Source of the DNA: Apus apus
Lineage: Eukaryota; Chordata; Aves; Apodiformes; Apodidae
Direction: 5' to 3'
NCBI RefSeq assembly: GCF_020740795.1
Contig: NC_067285.1
Coordinates: forward strand, 37,643,318-37,707,317
Length of the DNA: 64,000 bases
Under the pieces are notes generated by a model that worked only from the letters and a program-made list of their open reading frames with translations, was not told the DNA's origin and made no database searches. The translations under genes and the position numbers were made by a program. Below are positions 12,517 to 24,100 of this stretch, in pieces (positions within the stretch are counted from its first letter, which is position 1; each line of letters opens with the position of its first letter).

Positions 12517-12568
12517 ACTACTACTACTACTACTAATAATAATAATAATAACAACAATAATAATAAAG
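12517..12568 (+). repeat. (ACT)n / (AAT)n compound microsatellite
   Basis: About six ACT units followed by AAT and AAC units, directly at the 5' end of the minus-strand CR1 12049-12515. Confidence 0.95.
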
Positions 12569-12569
12569 T

Positions 12570-13230
12570 CAGATAGGATCCACCGGGCTCTGTGTGGTTG
12601 CACTGCCTCAAACGTGCAGAGGCACATGGGGCTTTTCAGCATAGACCTCTTGGTGGGTCTGGAAATGGTGGGACAGGGAGGCTGGTTCACACCCTTGTAG
12701 AACCACTGCAGTGGGCTCTGAGTCATCATCCAAGGGGAACGGCCATAAAGGTGCTGCTTTTTCCATCCTTCCAGCTAGAATTTCCCACAGAAGAGAGGAC
12801 AGGGTGAGGTAATCTTGGGGTGTAAGAAGCAGGCTATGGGTTAGCTGGCACCTGTCTGGAGGGACAGGCCTCACTTCATGCATTTGTAATGACATCTTTT
12901 TCTGTATAATCCATTATTTACTGCAGGGCAGTGCCCTGGAACAGCTTTCTCACAGCACTGAGCTATGTCCACCCCACAGGTAGCAATGTAAACACAAGAA
13001 GACTCTCCTGTCTTTGCATGTTAACACCCAAAGCTTGGCAAGAAGCCTCCTCAGCACCCTCCTGAAAAGCTTGCGAGAACTTCTGTCTGTTTAGTTAAAA
13101 AGTACTAACTTCTTACCTCTGAAAAGTTACCAGAATGGCAGGCTTTACTCTCCTTTCTTGCTGTTCAGGTTATAATGTCTCTGCCACTTCTGCAATTTTT
13201 GTATTGCATTGTCTTCAGCAGCAGGCTCCC
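12570..13230. other. Intergenic, nothing recognised
   Basis: Unique-looking sequence between a microsatellite and the CR1 reverse-transcriptase fossil; no coding or repeat motif seen. Confidence 0.5.
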
Positions 13231-13234
13231 ATGA

Positions 13235-14215
13235 TGGAGCCTTGTGGTGAAGCTGGCTGATGTTATCACCATGACACTCTCCATCATTTTTGAAGGATCA
13301 TGGCAAGCAGGAGAGGTGCCTGAGGACTGGAGGAAGACAAATGTCACTCCAGTCTTCAAAAAAAGGGCAAGAAGGCAGATCCAAGATATTACAACCCGGT
13401 CAGCCTCACCTCCATTCCTGGAAAAATGATGGAGCAGCTCATTCTGGAGGTCATCTCTAAGGACATGGAAGAGAAGGTTATCAGGAGTAGTCAGCATGGA
13501 TTTACCAAGGGGGAATCATGCTTGACTAATCTGACAGCCTTCTATGATGTTGTGACTGAATGGGTAGATGCAGGGAGACCAGTGGATGTGTCTACTTTGA
13601 CCTTAGCAAGGCTTTTGACACAGTCTCCCATATACTTCTGAGCAAGCTCAGGAAGTGTGGGATAAAAGAATGGATAGTGAGAAGGATTAAAAACTGGCTA
13701 CACAATAGAGCCCAAAGAGTGGTGGCCAATGGTGCAGAGTCCAGCTGGAGACCTGGAACTGGTGGAGTGCCACAGGGATCAGTGCTGGGTCCAGGCCTGT
13801 TCAACATCTTTATCAATGACCTTGATGGTGGGACAGAGTGTCTTCTCAGCAAGTTTGCTGATGACACAAAGCTGGGAGGATTGGCTGATCCACCTGAAGG
13901 CTGTGCAGCCATTCAGTGAGATCTGGACAGGCTGGAGAGCTGGGCAAACAGGAACCTCATGAGGCTCAACAAGAATAAGTGCAGAGTCCTGCACCTGGGA
14001 AGGAACAACCAAATGCACCAGGACAGGCCAGGAGGTGATCTGCTAGAGAGCAGCTCCTTGGAGAAGGACCTTGGAGTCCTGGTAGACAAGTTCTCCATGG
14101 GACAACAATGTGCCCCGGTGGCCAACAAGGCCAATGGTATCATCAGGAGGAGTGTCTCCAGCAGATCAAGGGAAGTAAACAGGGTGATGAACAATCCAGG
14201 TGTTTGTCTCGTGAT
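13235..14215 (+). pseudogene. CR1 LINE ORF2 fragment, reverse transcriptase (broken)
   Basis: Carries the core of the CR1 reverse transcriptase across three frames: WQAGEVPEDWRKTNVTPVFK, QHGFTKGESCLTNLTAFYD, then AFDTVSH-like sequence with [12 protein letters not shown] and [20 protein letters not shown], the catalytic box FADDTKLGG, and finally [17 protein letters not shown] with [10 protein letters not shown]. Frame changes occur near 13430, between about 13570 and 13630, and near 13920, so it cannot be translated as one protein. It stops around 14215 without the usual CR1 3' tail. It is a dead LINE copy between the two lipases. Confidence 0.9.
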
Positions 14216-17200
14216 GATCTGTCACTTGGGGCTGCCTTGATCAATAGACAGATTGAGTTACATGGCCAACACTGTTGATCTTGCCAGGACTGGAGTCTTC
14301 GCACATCTCAAGTCTGTCAGGCAAGTCAAAAGTCATCAGGCAGGTCCATGGTGAGGGCACAGGTCAGGCTGAGGTCAGGCTGAGACATCAGCCCGTGATG
14401 TCAGGGTCCAGATCAACTCAGTCACTCACCCGTAGACTTCACAAGGCAGCACGAGTCCTTCACCACCCTGGTGAATGTATTCCTTGTTTATTCTCTGCAT
14501 GTGAGCAGACCAACCTACACACTGGCACGTGGAAGATTTCCATCATTCACCCACTTAATTAATATTCTTCTAGATGTGCTCACACAAAGCCGTTCCTGAT
14601 CTGCTTGATCATGGCACGTGAGGCCAGGAGGGCTCAATGTGGTCATATCCCATCCAAAATCCAGCAGTTGCACCATGTTTGCTGACCTGTAATTTTCTAT
14701 CATCACCAGAGGCCATGAGAAGCACAGTCATGATCTGTGGAGCACTTGGTCATCTCCAGGCTATGTCCTCCCTGCTGAGCACATCTACTACAATGTCCTC
14801 CCCTCTTGAGGATGATGGGAGGCACAGGCTTGAAATGAAGCTGTGCTTTTGCAAGGAACCCTGGGGTTGCATTGGTGTCTGCTTGAAGCAACACACCGGC
14901 CTAAGCTGTCATTTAGAAACTGGTTTGGACCAGGCTTAACCCAGGATAAGGTTTCATCCAGTTCTGTCAGATGGTGTCCTGCCTTCTCATGTTTTTGTTA
15001 CCCTGAGAGCCAGCCTGGCAACTATTCCCAGCAGTCCCCAGCACTCCCCAGTAGATGCAGAGTTTCACTGAGCTAAGGACACTTTGCTTTCTTTTTTCTA
15101 GATCTTCTTTTGAGGTTGCAAGATGAATGCTTGGAAGAAAGACCTGGTAACTGGTCTTTGAAACTGCTCTTTTCATATATAGGTGGTTTAGGTAATGGGA
15201 ATGGTATAAGGCCATGGAAAGCTAAGAGTTAGCCAAAACCACTGCCTCCAGCACTCTTCACAGGCCTGGGCTGGTCTCCATTCCTGACCCTGGGCTACGT
15301 TATGGGGGACAAGTAACTGCTTCCTGAAGTTCTCTGATAGCCCTGACCAGGACTTAGAGCCCAATCAGCTTTTCTCCATACATTGGGAAAAAGCCCAAGA
15401 GCACCATAATACCAAATTTGATAAATGTTGCTATTTTTTCCTTGAGAAAGTTTGCTGAACTTGGCCCAGGTCTGTTCATGAATGGACAAAACTCTTGGCT
15501 TTGGAATACCCTTTGAAGTCAATTGTACCACGAAGAGACATCAGAGAAGTACAAGAAGCTCAGGGTTGTTCTGGGGTCTTCTAAACAAAGAAACGGGGGA
15601 AGAATTAACAAAACTCTGGTGACCACATCTCAGTTATTTTGCAATCAACATTTAGGAATGTTTACACTTTTATTGATTCACTGCTGCGAATAAAATGATT
15701 GCATGAACAATTCCAGCAAGGTGGTGTGAAAATCATTTGGTTTTCCATCAAGCTTCACTATGCAACATCTGGAACAAGTGAAAACCCCCCTAAGTGTGTA
15801 ATCAGAGATGCTGGAGATATCCCAGAAGGGCTTTAAACTGGAAGAGGTACAACCAGGTAAGCACTGCTTTCCTTACCAGGTTCTTTACTTGAGCAGGGTT
15901 CTCCAGGGTTAGTGCCAGGGAATTGTGCTCATATGGCAGGGATTACACAAGAGCTGATGTTCTCTTCTTGCTAAAATCAGAATGCTGCTCTCACACCATA
16001 CAAATAAAGGAGGGGTCTGTCTTGATGCTGTTGAAGAAAACCTGATGGTAGAAAAACACAAGCTGAGCAGGGGTTCCTCCATCCATTAGGGGGCTTTTAA
16101 ACCCCTCACGGGATCCACGCTGGGATTGCCCTCAACACAACCAGTGAGGTTGATCTCAAGAAGTGGGACTTCTGTGCTCACTGGAGTGGGTAGACCTTTT
16201 CAAAAGCCCAAAGTAGGCACAGGGACAGAGGTACGGTAATGAAACAGGGGAGGTCCTGGCCACACCTGCTCTCAGGGAGTCAGCACCCACCCACACAGTC
16301 CCTTGATGCCAGCAGTTGCAGCTCTAAGAGCAAATTGCTCTCTGGTGGATGGTGGCTTGGCCTGTGCTTCACGACTCACTCACTGCTCAGAGACAGTGGC
16401 TGCTGGCATTAGAAGACAACCTAATCCATGACACAGAAATGTGTGCTCAAGCAGAGCTCCTGGTAGCCAAATGAAAGCTTGGGCTTTTAGGTGGCTACCA
16501 TGGAGCTACAGAAAGGCGTAGGTTGTAAGGTCACAGGGTGGAGGTGGAGAGGGAACACCTTTACTCTGTTGAACACCCGTAGCTTCAGCCAGACCGAGGG
16601 CTTGCAGGAGGTCTCCCCCACTCTGCTGTCCACTGGCAAGGCCCCAGGCTTGGTGCTTACCCAGAAAATGTTGCTGAGATTGGCCGATCACCATTTGCAG
16701 ATACAAAGAGCTTGGGGACAAGGGCTACGTGGGGGCTGCCTGGGCCACCGTGGCTTTTGAAGAGTAGTGCAGTCACCTAGGGCGTCCCACCCAGGCAGCC
16801 AGTGAAGCCTGATTTGTCCTTGGTGCATCCACAGAGAGGTCGGTGTGCTCCTGAGGCCTTGTGAAGCTGGTGGAGCACCAGCCCTTTTGTTGCCCCAGGA
16901 GCTCTCCTAAGAGACATTCCCAAAAGCCTCTAGGAATTACGAAATGACTCTTCACAAAGAAAACCTTTTGGGTTGTTTTTATTTACTGTGACTATCATGG
17001 GCTTCAGGTGCAACTCCATAGCTGGGATTCCTCACCACGCCATTCCAGCTGCTTCTGGAAGCATAATCCGTTGCAGGGATGAAACTCATGACCACATGGC
17101 CTAGAAGAGGAAGGTATCAAAGATAAGACCAGCACACACATCACTTAATTAGAGGACATGTGATGTGACCCAGTGTGGTGTCAACGTGGCAGGGTTCTGA

Positions 17201-18070
17201 CACAACATGCCCTTTTTAACACTGGTGATGACATATCCAGCACCATTAACAACATCAAGCCTCATCAGATAGGACTGCGGGCTCTGCCTGGTAACGTATG
17301 TTCCTCCATGTAACTCAGGGTTTCGTGGGAGCTGGGAAAAGCACCGGTTTCTGTTTTTCCTCAGGAATGTATAGAGGGTTACTGGGAATATTTCAGAGGG
17401 CAGATACTTGTCACAGTGTGAGAGACCCATTGGGAGGACAAAGAATGGAGGTAGAGATGGTTGGTGAGAAGATTTGCAACTGGCGCTACTGGGATGAAGT
17501 TAAGATCTAACTTTTAAGAGCATGGTGAAGCATTAAAAATAATATTTAATATTAACTGGGTATGTGAAGAATATATCTCTGCTTGGGAAAGAAGCGTCCA
17601 TGGGGATCAAAAATGTTTCTGTCAGGCCACACTTATTTAGTAAATTGTTTTCCTGTGAGGCTGCATCAGCTTTAGTTCATGGGATCCTTGTGTCAATAGT
17701 GGCTTCTGGATGCAAAAGATCAGCAACAACCAGCAAAAGTATAGATGTAGCCACAGCCCAGTCAACCTGGATGTGTTCCTTGTGTAGTGTAAGCTCTTAC
17801 TTCAGATTGATTCCCTCTGTGGGACAACTGCCCTGATGGCATCTTTCGGTGCTTTAGCACTTGCACTATAAATCTGTGTCTTTTCTTTTTACCATTAAAA
17901 ATACAAAACTGGGTCTTGACCAGTACCAGATCCAGTCAGAAGGGAGGAGTATGAAGAGCCTTGCATGGACTAACAGAAGCTGGAACTGGGAATCTTCCTC
18001 AGTCCAGACCATCATATGTGGTCTTCAGATGTATATATATGTGTAACCCATCATAACCCAATATTAAGAG
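14216..18070. other. Intergenic between the lipases, nothing recognised
   Basis: About 3.9 kb without convincing exons. It presumably contains the untranslated first exon and promoter of lipase 2, but no start site stands out. Confidence 0.5.
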
Positions 18071-18072
18071 CC

Positions 18073-18172
18073 ATTAATAATAATAGTAATAGTAATATTT
18101 TGTTGTTGTTGTTGTTATAATTATAATAATATTAGTATTAGCAATAGTAGTAGTAATAGTAACAGTAACAAT
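18073..18172 (+). repeat. Compound triplet microsatellite (AAT/AGT/GTT) next to the lipase 2 ATG exon
   Basis: Mixed AAT, AGT, GTT and ATT triplets running to within 7 bases of the acceptor AG (18178-18179). Confidence 0.95.
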
Positions 18173-18186
18173 CTCTTAGGCACAAG

Positions 18187-21100
18187 ATGTGGCTGTTCAT
18201 TGCAACCCTGGTGTTGATACAAGCCCGCACCATCTCAGGAGGTGCCCTCAGGCAGAAAAAGGATGTAAATCCTGAGACTTTCATGAATGTCGTAAGTCAG
18301 AAGTTTGAATTCCCACCCTCCCTGAAAGCCTGAGGAGATGGAGTGTGTGCGTGGGGAGGGCTCAGGGCCCTCGGGTGCTGATTTTGTTGAGCTGCATGCT
18401 GCTGTGATGTTGCCTCCGCGCCATCCTTAACAAGCACTGCTTCTCTTCCTCCCAGAGGCTTTAAGTGCAATTATTGGCCTGCTGTGTTGAGCAGGGAGTG
18501 ATCCCAGCCTGGATTTGATCAGACATGTTCCTAGAGGGTACCAAGTTGTGCATGGCTCCTATCCTTCAGCTGCAAGTCAGCTGCTCAGGGCAGTCTCCAG
18601 GCAAGTCTTAAAAGTCTCCACAATCTCAACATGAGGAAGAACTTCTTTACTGAGAGTGACAGAGCCCTGGGACAGGCTGCCCAGAGAGGTGGTGGAGTCT
18701 CCTTCTCTGGAGACTTGCCAGACCTGTCTGGATGCCTTTCTGAGTGACCTGCCCTGGTTTTGGTCCTGCTCTGGCAGGGGAGTTGGACTCGATGACCTTC
18801 AGAGGCCCCTTCCAACCCCTGACATTCTGTGATTCTGTGATTCTGTCTCTGAATGTGGGTTTAGATGACCCAAGACTTGGGTAATAAAATAGCTGACATT
18901 AAGCTGTTCCCCCAAAGGTGTGACAAGGCAAGAACACAGTGATGTGCAGGCAGGGTCACAGCCAGGTTTCACCAGGCTGAAGCTCCCTCATCTGTGGAGT
19001 TTTCAGCACAAATAAAGCTGAGGCCTCAAGAGCCCATCGGTAAATCCTGCCAGGCTTGTCCTGTTGCCCTTCTAGTCAGCCCAGCTTGGCGGGTTCCATA
19101 TGTTCCACCATCTAATCTGGCACACACACCAGCCCAGAGCATCCATCGCATGTCCTGCCACCAGTGTTGGCTGTCACTAAACCCTTTGGGTTTCAATCTT
19201 CAGTTTTGGAAGCATTTCAAACACACGTGCTGCTGCCTGCTGCTGCCACCTCAAGCATCTCACAGGGGTGGACATGGGGTTCAGACAGACCATCCTTCCT
19301 CAGAAGTCCTCAGGTGCTGCAGAGATACCCCAGGCAAAGAAATGTCCCCACTGCCACAGTGCTTCAGTTTGGCAAAGGCACCCCAGCAGATGAGGGACAT
19401 GCTCTTTGAGTCAAATGAGCCCCTCAGCTACAGAAAGCTTCCTACCTGGGTTCTTCTTTCCCCAGAGCCAGATCATCTGCCACAATGGGTACCCTAGTGA
19501 GGAGTACGAAGTCCTCACTCGTGATGGCTACTACGTCCACCTGAACAGAATTCCTCATGGGAGGGAAAATCCTAGGAATGGAGGTATGGCTCTGCTACAC
19601 AAGGTAGCCAGCAAAAAAAAACCCAAAACACCCCTTATCATAACAAGAATATGAAGCAATTGACCTAGAAGGCCAAGGGAGGATGTGTTGTTAAAGCAAA
19701 AATACCAAATCCATGGTATTCTCCAGCTGGCAGTGAAGGCTCCAGCAGCCATCATCAGGAAGTGTGTGAGCAGCTCAGCAAACCCCTGTCATCTCAAGCA
19801 GAAACTTGGTTTCAAGGCTCAAAGGGTGTAGGCGTATCTTAGGAGACCTCCTCATTTAATATTTTCCCCTGAAATTTGTGACTTTGGGGGTTGAATGATC
19901 TCAGGGATGGGCCTGTGCTTCTGAGCTTTCACATGGTTGTTGTCAATGGCCATGATGCTGAGCTTGAGGGGTGAGACACTGCCCAAGGTTGCCCAAGGAA
20001 GTTATGGAAGCTCCATCCCTGCAAGTGTTGAAGGGCAGGTTGGGTGGGGTTTGGAACAACCTGGTCTGGTGGGAGGTGTCCCTGCCCATGCAGGGAGGTT
20101 GGAACTAGATGATCTTTAAGGTTCCAAACCAGTCAGGGGTGCTAGGAGCACCTGGGGCCTGGGACACTTAGGTGGGATATCCACAGCGCTCCAGTCAGAG
20201 GCTCTGAGGGCAACCACTATGAGACAGCTACAGCAGGGATTTCTTCACCAGGAGGTGTCATGAAAATGCACATTGTATGTCCTCTGGTAGTGCAAGGCAG
20301 AGGCTTTTTTGGCCTGATTTTGGAGTGAGCAGGTAGAGAACTTCTGGTTTGATGAAATGCACTGTTTCCTTCAAACCCAGGGGCCAAGCCGGTGGTGTTT
20401 CTGCAGCATGGGATACTTGGAGAAGGCAGCAACTGGGTGGAAAATCTGGCCAACAGCCCTGGCTTCATCCTAGCAGACTCTGGCTATGACGTGTGGCTGG
20501 GAAACAGCCGGGGGACAAGCTGGTCCCTGAGGCACCAGAACCTTTCAGCTGACCAGGTTGAATTCTGGGACTTCAGGTGGGCTGGAGTGGAAAAGCAGAG
20601 CAAACATCTCTGCACGTCACTAACCTGTAGGCAGAGCTTGGAGCCTCCAGGCAGGCATGTCAGAGCACCCTGCCCCCAGGTATGGCCTCCTCCAGACTTC
20701 CCGTGCTGTGGATGGAGGTACCTGTGCAGACCTGCCTGCTGACATGGTGCCAACACCTCCCTGCAGCTGCTCAGCCCCACTGAGAGAGCAGGGCACTGCT
20801 GCCTGCCAGGGGACACCCATCCCATGGGGACACCAGCCCAATCCTGGGGCTGCTGGGGGACCTCCCCAGCTGAGCCCCCAGCAAGGTGTCCACAAGTGTC
20901 CCTGCCACCTCCCCAGTTTTGTGAAGTTCTGGGACCCTCAGGACAAGAAGGACATGGAGGGGCTGGAGTGCGTCCAGGGAAGGGCAAGGGAGCTGGGGAA
21001 AGCTCTGGAGAACAAGGAGAAGGGTCTGGAGAACTTGTGGGGAGCAGCTGAGGGAGCTGGGGGTGTCCAGCCTGGAGCAAAGGAGGCTGAGGGGAGACCT

Positions 21101-24100
21101 GCTGGCTCTGCAGCTGCCTGAGAGGAGGTTGGAGCCAGGGGGGTCGGGCTCTGCTCCCTAGTGACGAGGAGAGGAAGCAGCCTCAGGTTGTGCCAGGGAA
21201 GGGTAAATTTGGATCTTGGGAACAATTTCTTCCTGGTAAGGGTTGTCTGGCCCTGGCCCAGGCTGCCCAGGGCAGTGGTGGCATCCCCATCCCTGGAGGG
21301 GTTTCCAAGCCATGTTGATGTGGTGCTGAGTGACTCGGGTTAGCACCAGGCTCAGCAGAACTAGGTTAATGGTGAGACTTGATGAACTTAAAGGGGTTTT
21401 TCAAGCAAAACAATTCTATGATCCTGTGATTCTAGACATTATCCACAGAAACCTTGTCCCCAAGAGCAGTGTTTTAAGCTGATCCTGCCACTCCAGACAT
21501 GATCTTCAGAGCACTCCTGTGTTGCCCAAGCCCACCAACAGTAAAACAAACAAACAAACAAACAAACAAACAATGCTAATAAAGCAGGTCTGCATTTCAG
21601 CATCTCGCACTGGAAGGCACATGGGCAGGAGCTGGTGCTCTGTTCCCTTCTGGGAAGGAGCATCTCTGGGAGCCAGGTGGATGCTGCAATCCTGCTAAGA
21701 GACAGCTCTGGCTCTGCTGGACTGGATGATCTTGGAGGTCTCTTCCAGCCAGAGACATTCTGTGATTCTGTGACTGTGATTCTGTCCTGCTCCAGATCAC
21801 ACCACCCAGTTTCTGTACCGCTAACAATAGTTGAGGGAAGGGTTAAGCCCTTTCAGGGAAGAATGCAGCCATGGCAGGAGGGACCCTGTGCAGCTTCACC
21901 CAGTCCAGGGCTCTCAAATCTCATAGGAATTTTACCCTAGAAAACCAGCCCCAGATGTTGAGCCCTTCAGTACACAGGCAAGTTTGCCCTCCTGGTGTTA
22001 CCTCACAACCAAAGGACTTCTCCTGTGTTGCAGCTTTCATGAGATGGCAATGTACGACCTCCCAGCCATGATCAGCTTTGTCCTGCAGAAGACTAGGCAG
22101 AAGCAGATCTACTACGTTGGCTACTCCCAGGGCTGCACCATCGGTACGTTAGGAGGGGTTGCTCATCACGTTGTCTGGACCATCTAAAAAAGGTTCATTT
22201 TGGTGTTTGTCAGGAGAAAGAGGAGAAGTCCCATCTTTGCAGGCTGCTGAGCAGGCATGCTAAGTAGATGTCTCAGAGTGAGAAGTCCCACAGCAGCCAT
22301 GCTTTCCATACAAGACCAGCCAGGGAGGACCAGCCTGCTTGTAGGGTGGTAAGAAAGCTCCTGGTGACCTCGCTGAGCTCCTCGCTGCAGCTGGAGCAGT
22401 TATAATTCAGCTTAGCAAAGCAGGTTGCAGAGTTCCCCATCAAAACCAAAGGCTTTTTGCATGAAGGTCACAGCTTTGGCTTCCTGATGAAAAATGTGGT
22501 GCTTTTTTGAGACCCCATCTGCAATACTGTGTCCAGCTCTGGAGCCCCCAACACAGGAAGGACATGGAGCTGTTGGAGCAAGTCCAGAGGAGGCCACAGA
22601 GATGATGGGAGGGCTGGAGCAGCTCTGCTCTGGAGACAGGCTGGGAGAGTTGGGGTGTTCAGCCTGAAGAAGAGAAGGCTCCAGGGAGACCTTAGAGCAG
22701 CTTCCAGTGCCTGAAGGGGCTCCAGGAAAGCTGGGGAGGGACTTGGGACAAGGGCAGGGAGGGATGGGACAAGGGGGAATAGTTTCAAGCTGGAAGAGGG
22801 GAGATTAAGATGAGATCTTGGGAAGAAATTCTTCCCTGTGAGGGTGGTGAGACCCTGGCCCAGGTTGCCCAGGGAAGCTGTGGCTGCCCCATCCCTGGCA
22901 GTGTTGAAGGGCAGGTTGGATGGGGCTTGGAGCAGCCCGGGCTGGTGGGAGGTGTCCCTGCCCACGCAGGGAGTTGGGAATCGATGGTCTTTAGGGTCCC
23001 TCCCAACCTACACCAGTCTGGGATTTCATTGTCCTTTTCACCATGAGGGGCATGAGGTAACCTCTGTGGCAGTGATACCTCAGCAGTGGTTAACAGAAGA
23101 TGACAGTACTGTCCCCTTCACCTGGTGAATGGGGCAGGTCTTCCCACCAGTGGTAGCTGTTGAAGTGCCTCATCAGTGACTTCTAACCACAGGAATAAAG
23201 GTGTTTTCTCCTTATGGACATCTGTGGCACTAATGTTAAGCAGAAAGGTGGCAAGTGATCCAAGATTTCTATATTCCAGATTTAGAGTTAATGTCAGCTG
23301 AAGAGCTCTGGGCAGGGTGTCCAAGAGAACCCTGGGACTAAGCATCTGAAGAAAGATCAACCAAACTTCCAGTTGTTCTTCTGTTTTCTCAGGGTTCATC
23401 GCGTTCTCATCCATGCCCGAACTGGCTCAGAAAATCAAACTGTTTTTTGCCCTGGCTCCAGTAGTGACAGTCAAGCATGCCAGAAGTCCCTTCATGAAAA
23501 TGTCCTTCCTCCTGGACAGGCAATTCAAGATGCTTCAGGTAGGGGATTATTCCATGCTCTCCTCCCTCCAACACAGTGGTGCTAGAAAGGGGATGGTGCC
23601 CAGGCTGAAGACCCTGGGGCTACCCAGTGGGACAGGGAACAGTTCATTCCCACTTATTTGTAAGCACAGATATGATTGAGGTGCAGGTGCACTCCTGCAT
23701 GGTCACTTAGTTGGCTGTACCTTTGTCGCAAGCACCCTCAAGTGTTGAACTGCCCGTCTCTGCTGCGTTCCTGGGCAGAGGGCCTGGAAAAGAGCAGCTT
23801 TACTGGGCTGATTATAATGGCAGTGACAAATGAGTCCAGTGCTTGGGGAAGGTGGGAGGAAAGGGGAGGTTCAGACTGGATATTGGGAAGAATTTCTTTA
23901 CCCAAAGAGTGGTTGGACACTGGAAGGGGCTGCCCAGGGAGGTGGTGGAGTCACCATCCCTGGAGGGATTCAAGAAACATGTAAAGGTGGCACTTCAGGA
24001 CATGCTCTAGTGGGCATGGAGAGGTTTCGGGGTTGACGGTTGGACTCAGTGATCTTAGAGGTCTTTTCTGACTGTGAGAATTCTGTGACTCTGTGAAAGA

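Noticed and set aside
11889-12568. Triplet repeats flanking a CR1, considered as target-site duplications
   Set aside because: They differ in unit (AAT and ACT/AAT) and the left one is over 100 bases from the CR1 end, and CR1 does not make long target duplications.
13244-14240. Several short frames that look like a reverse-transcriptase gene
   Set aside because: They are pieces of one dead CR1 LINE in shifted frames, not a host gene or a domesticated RT.
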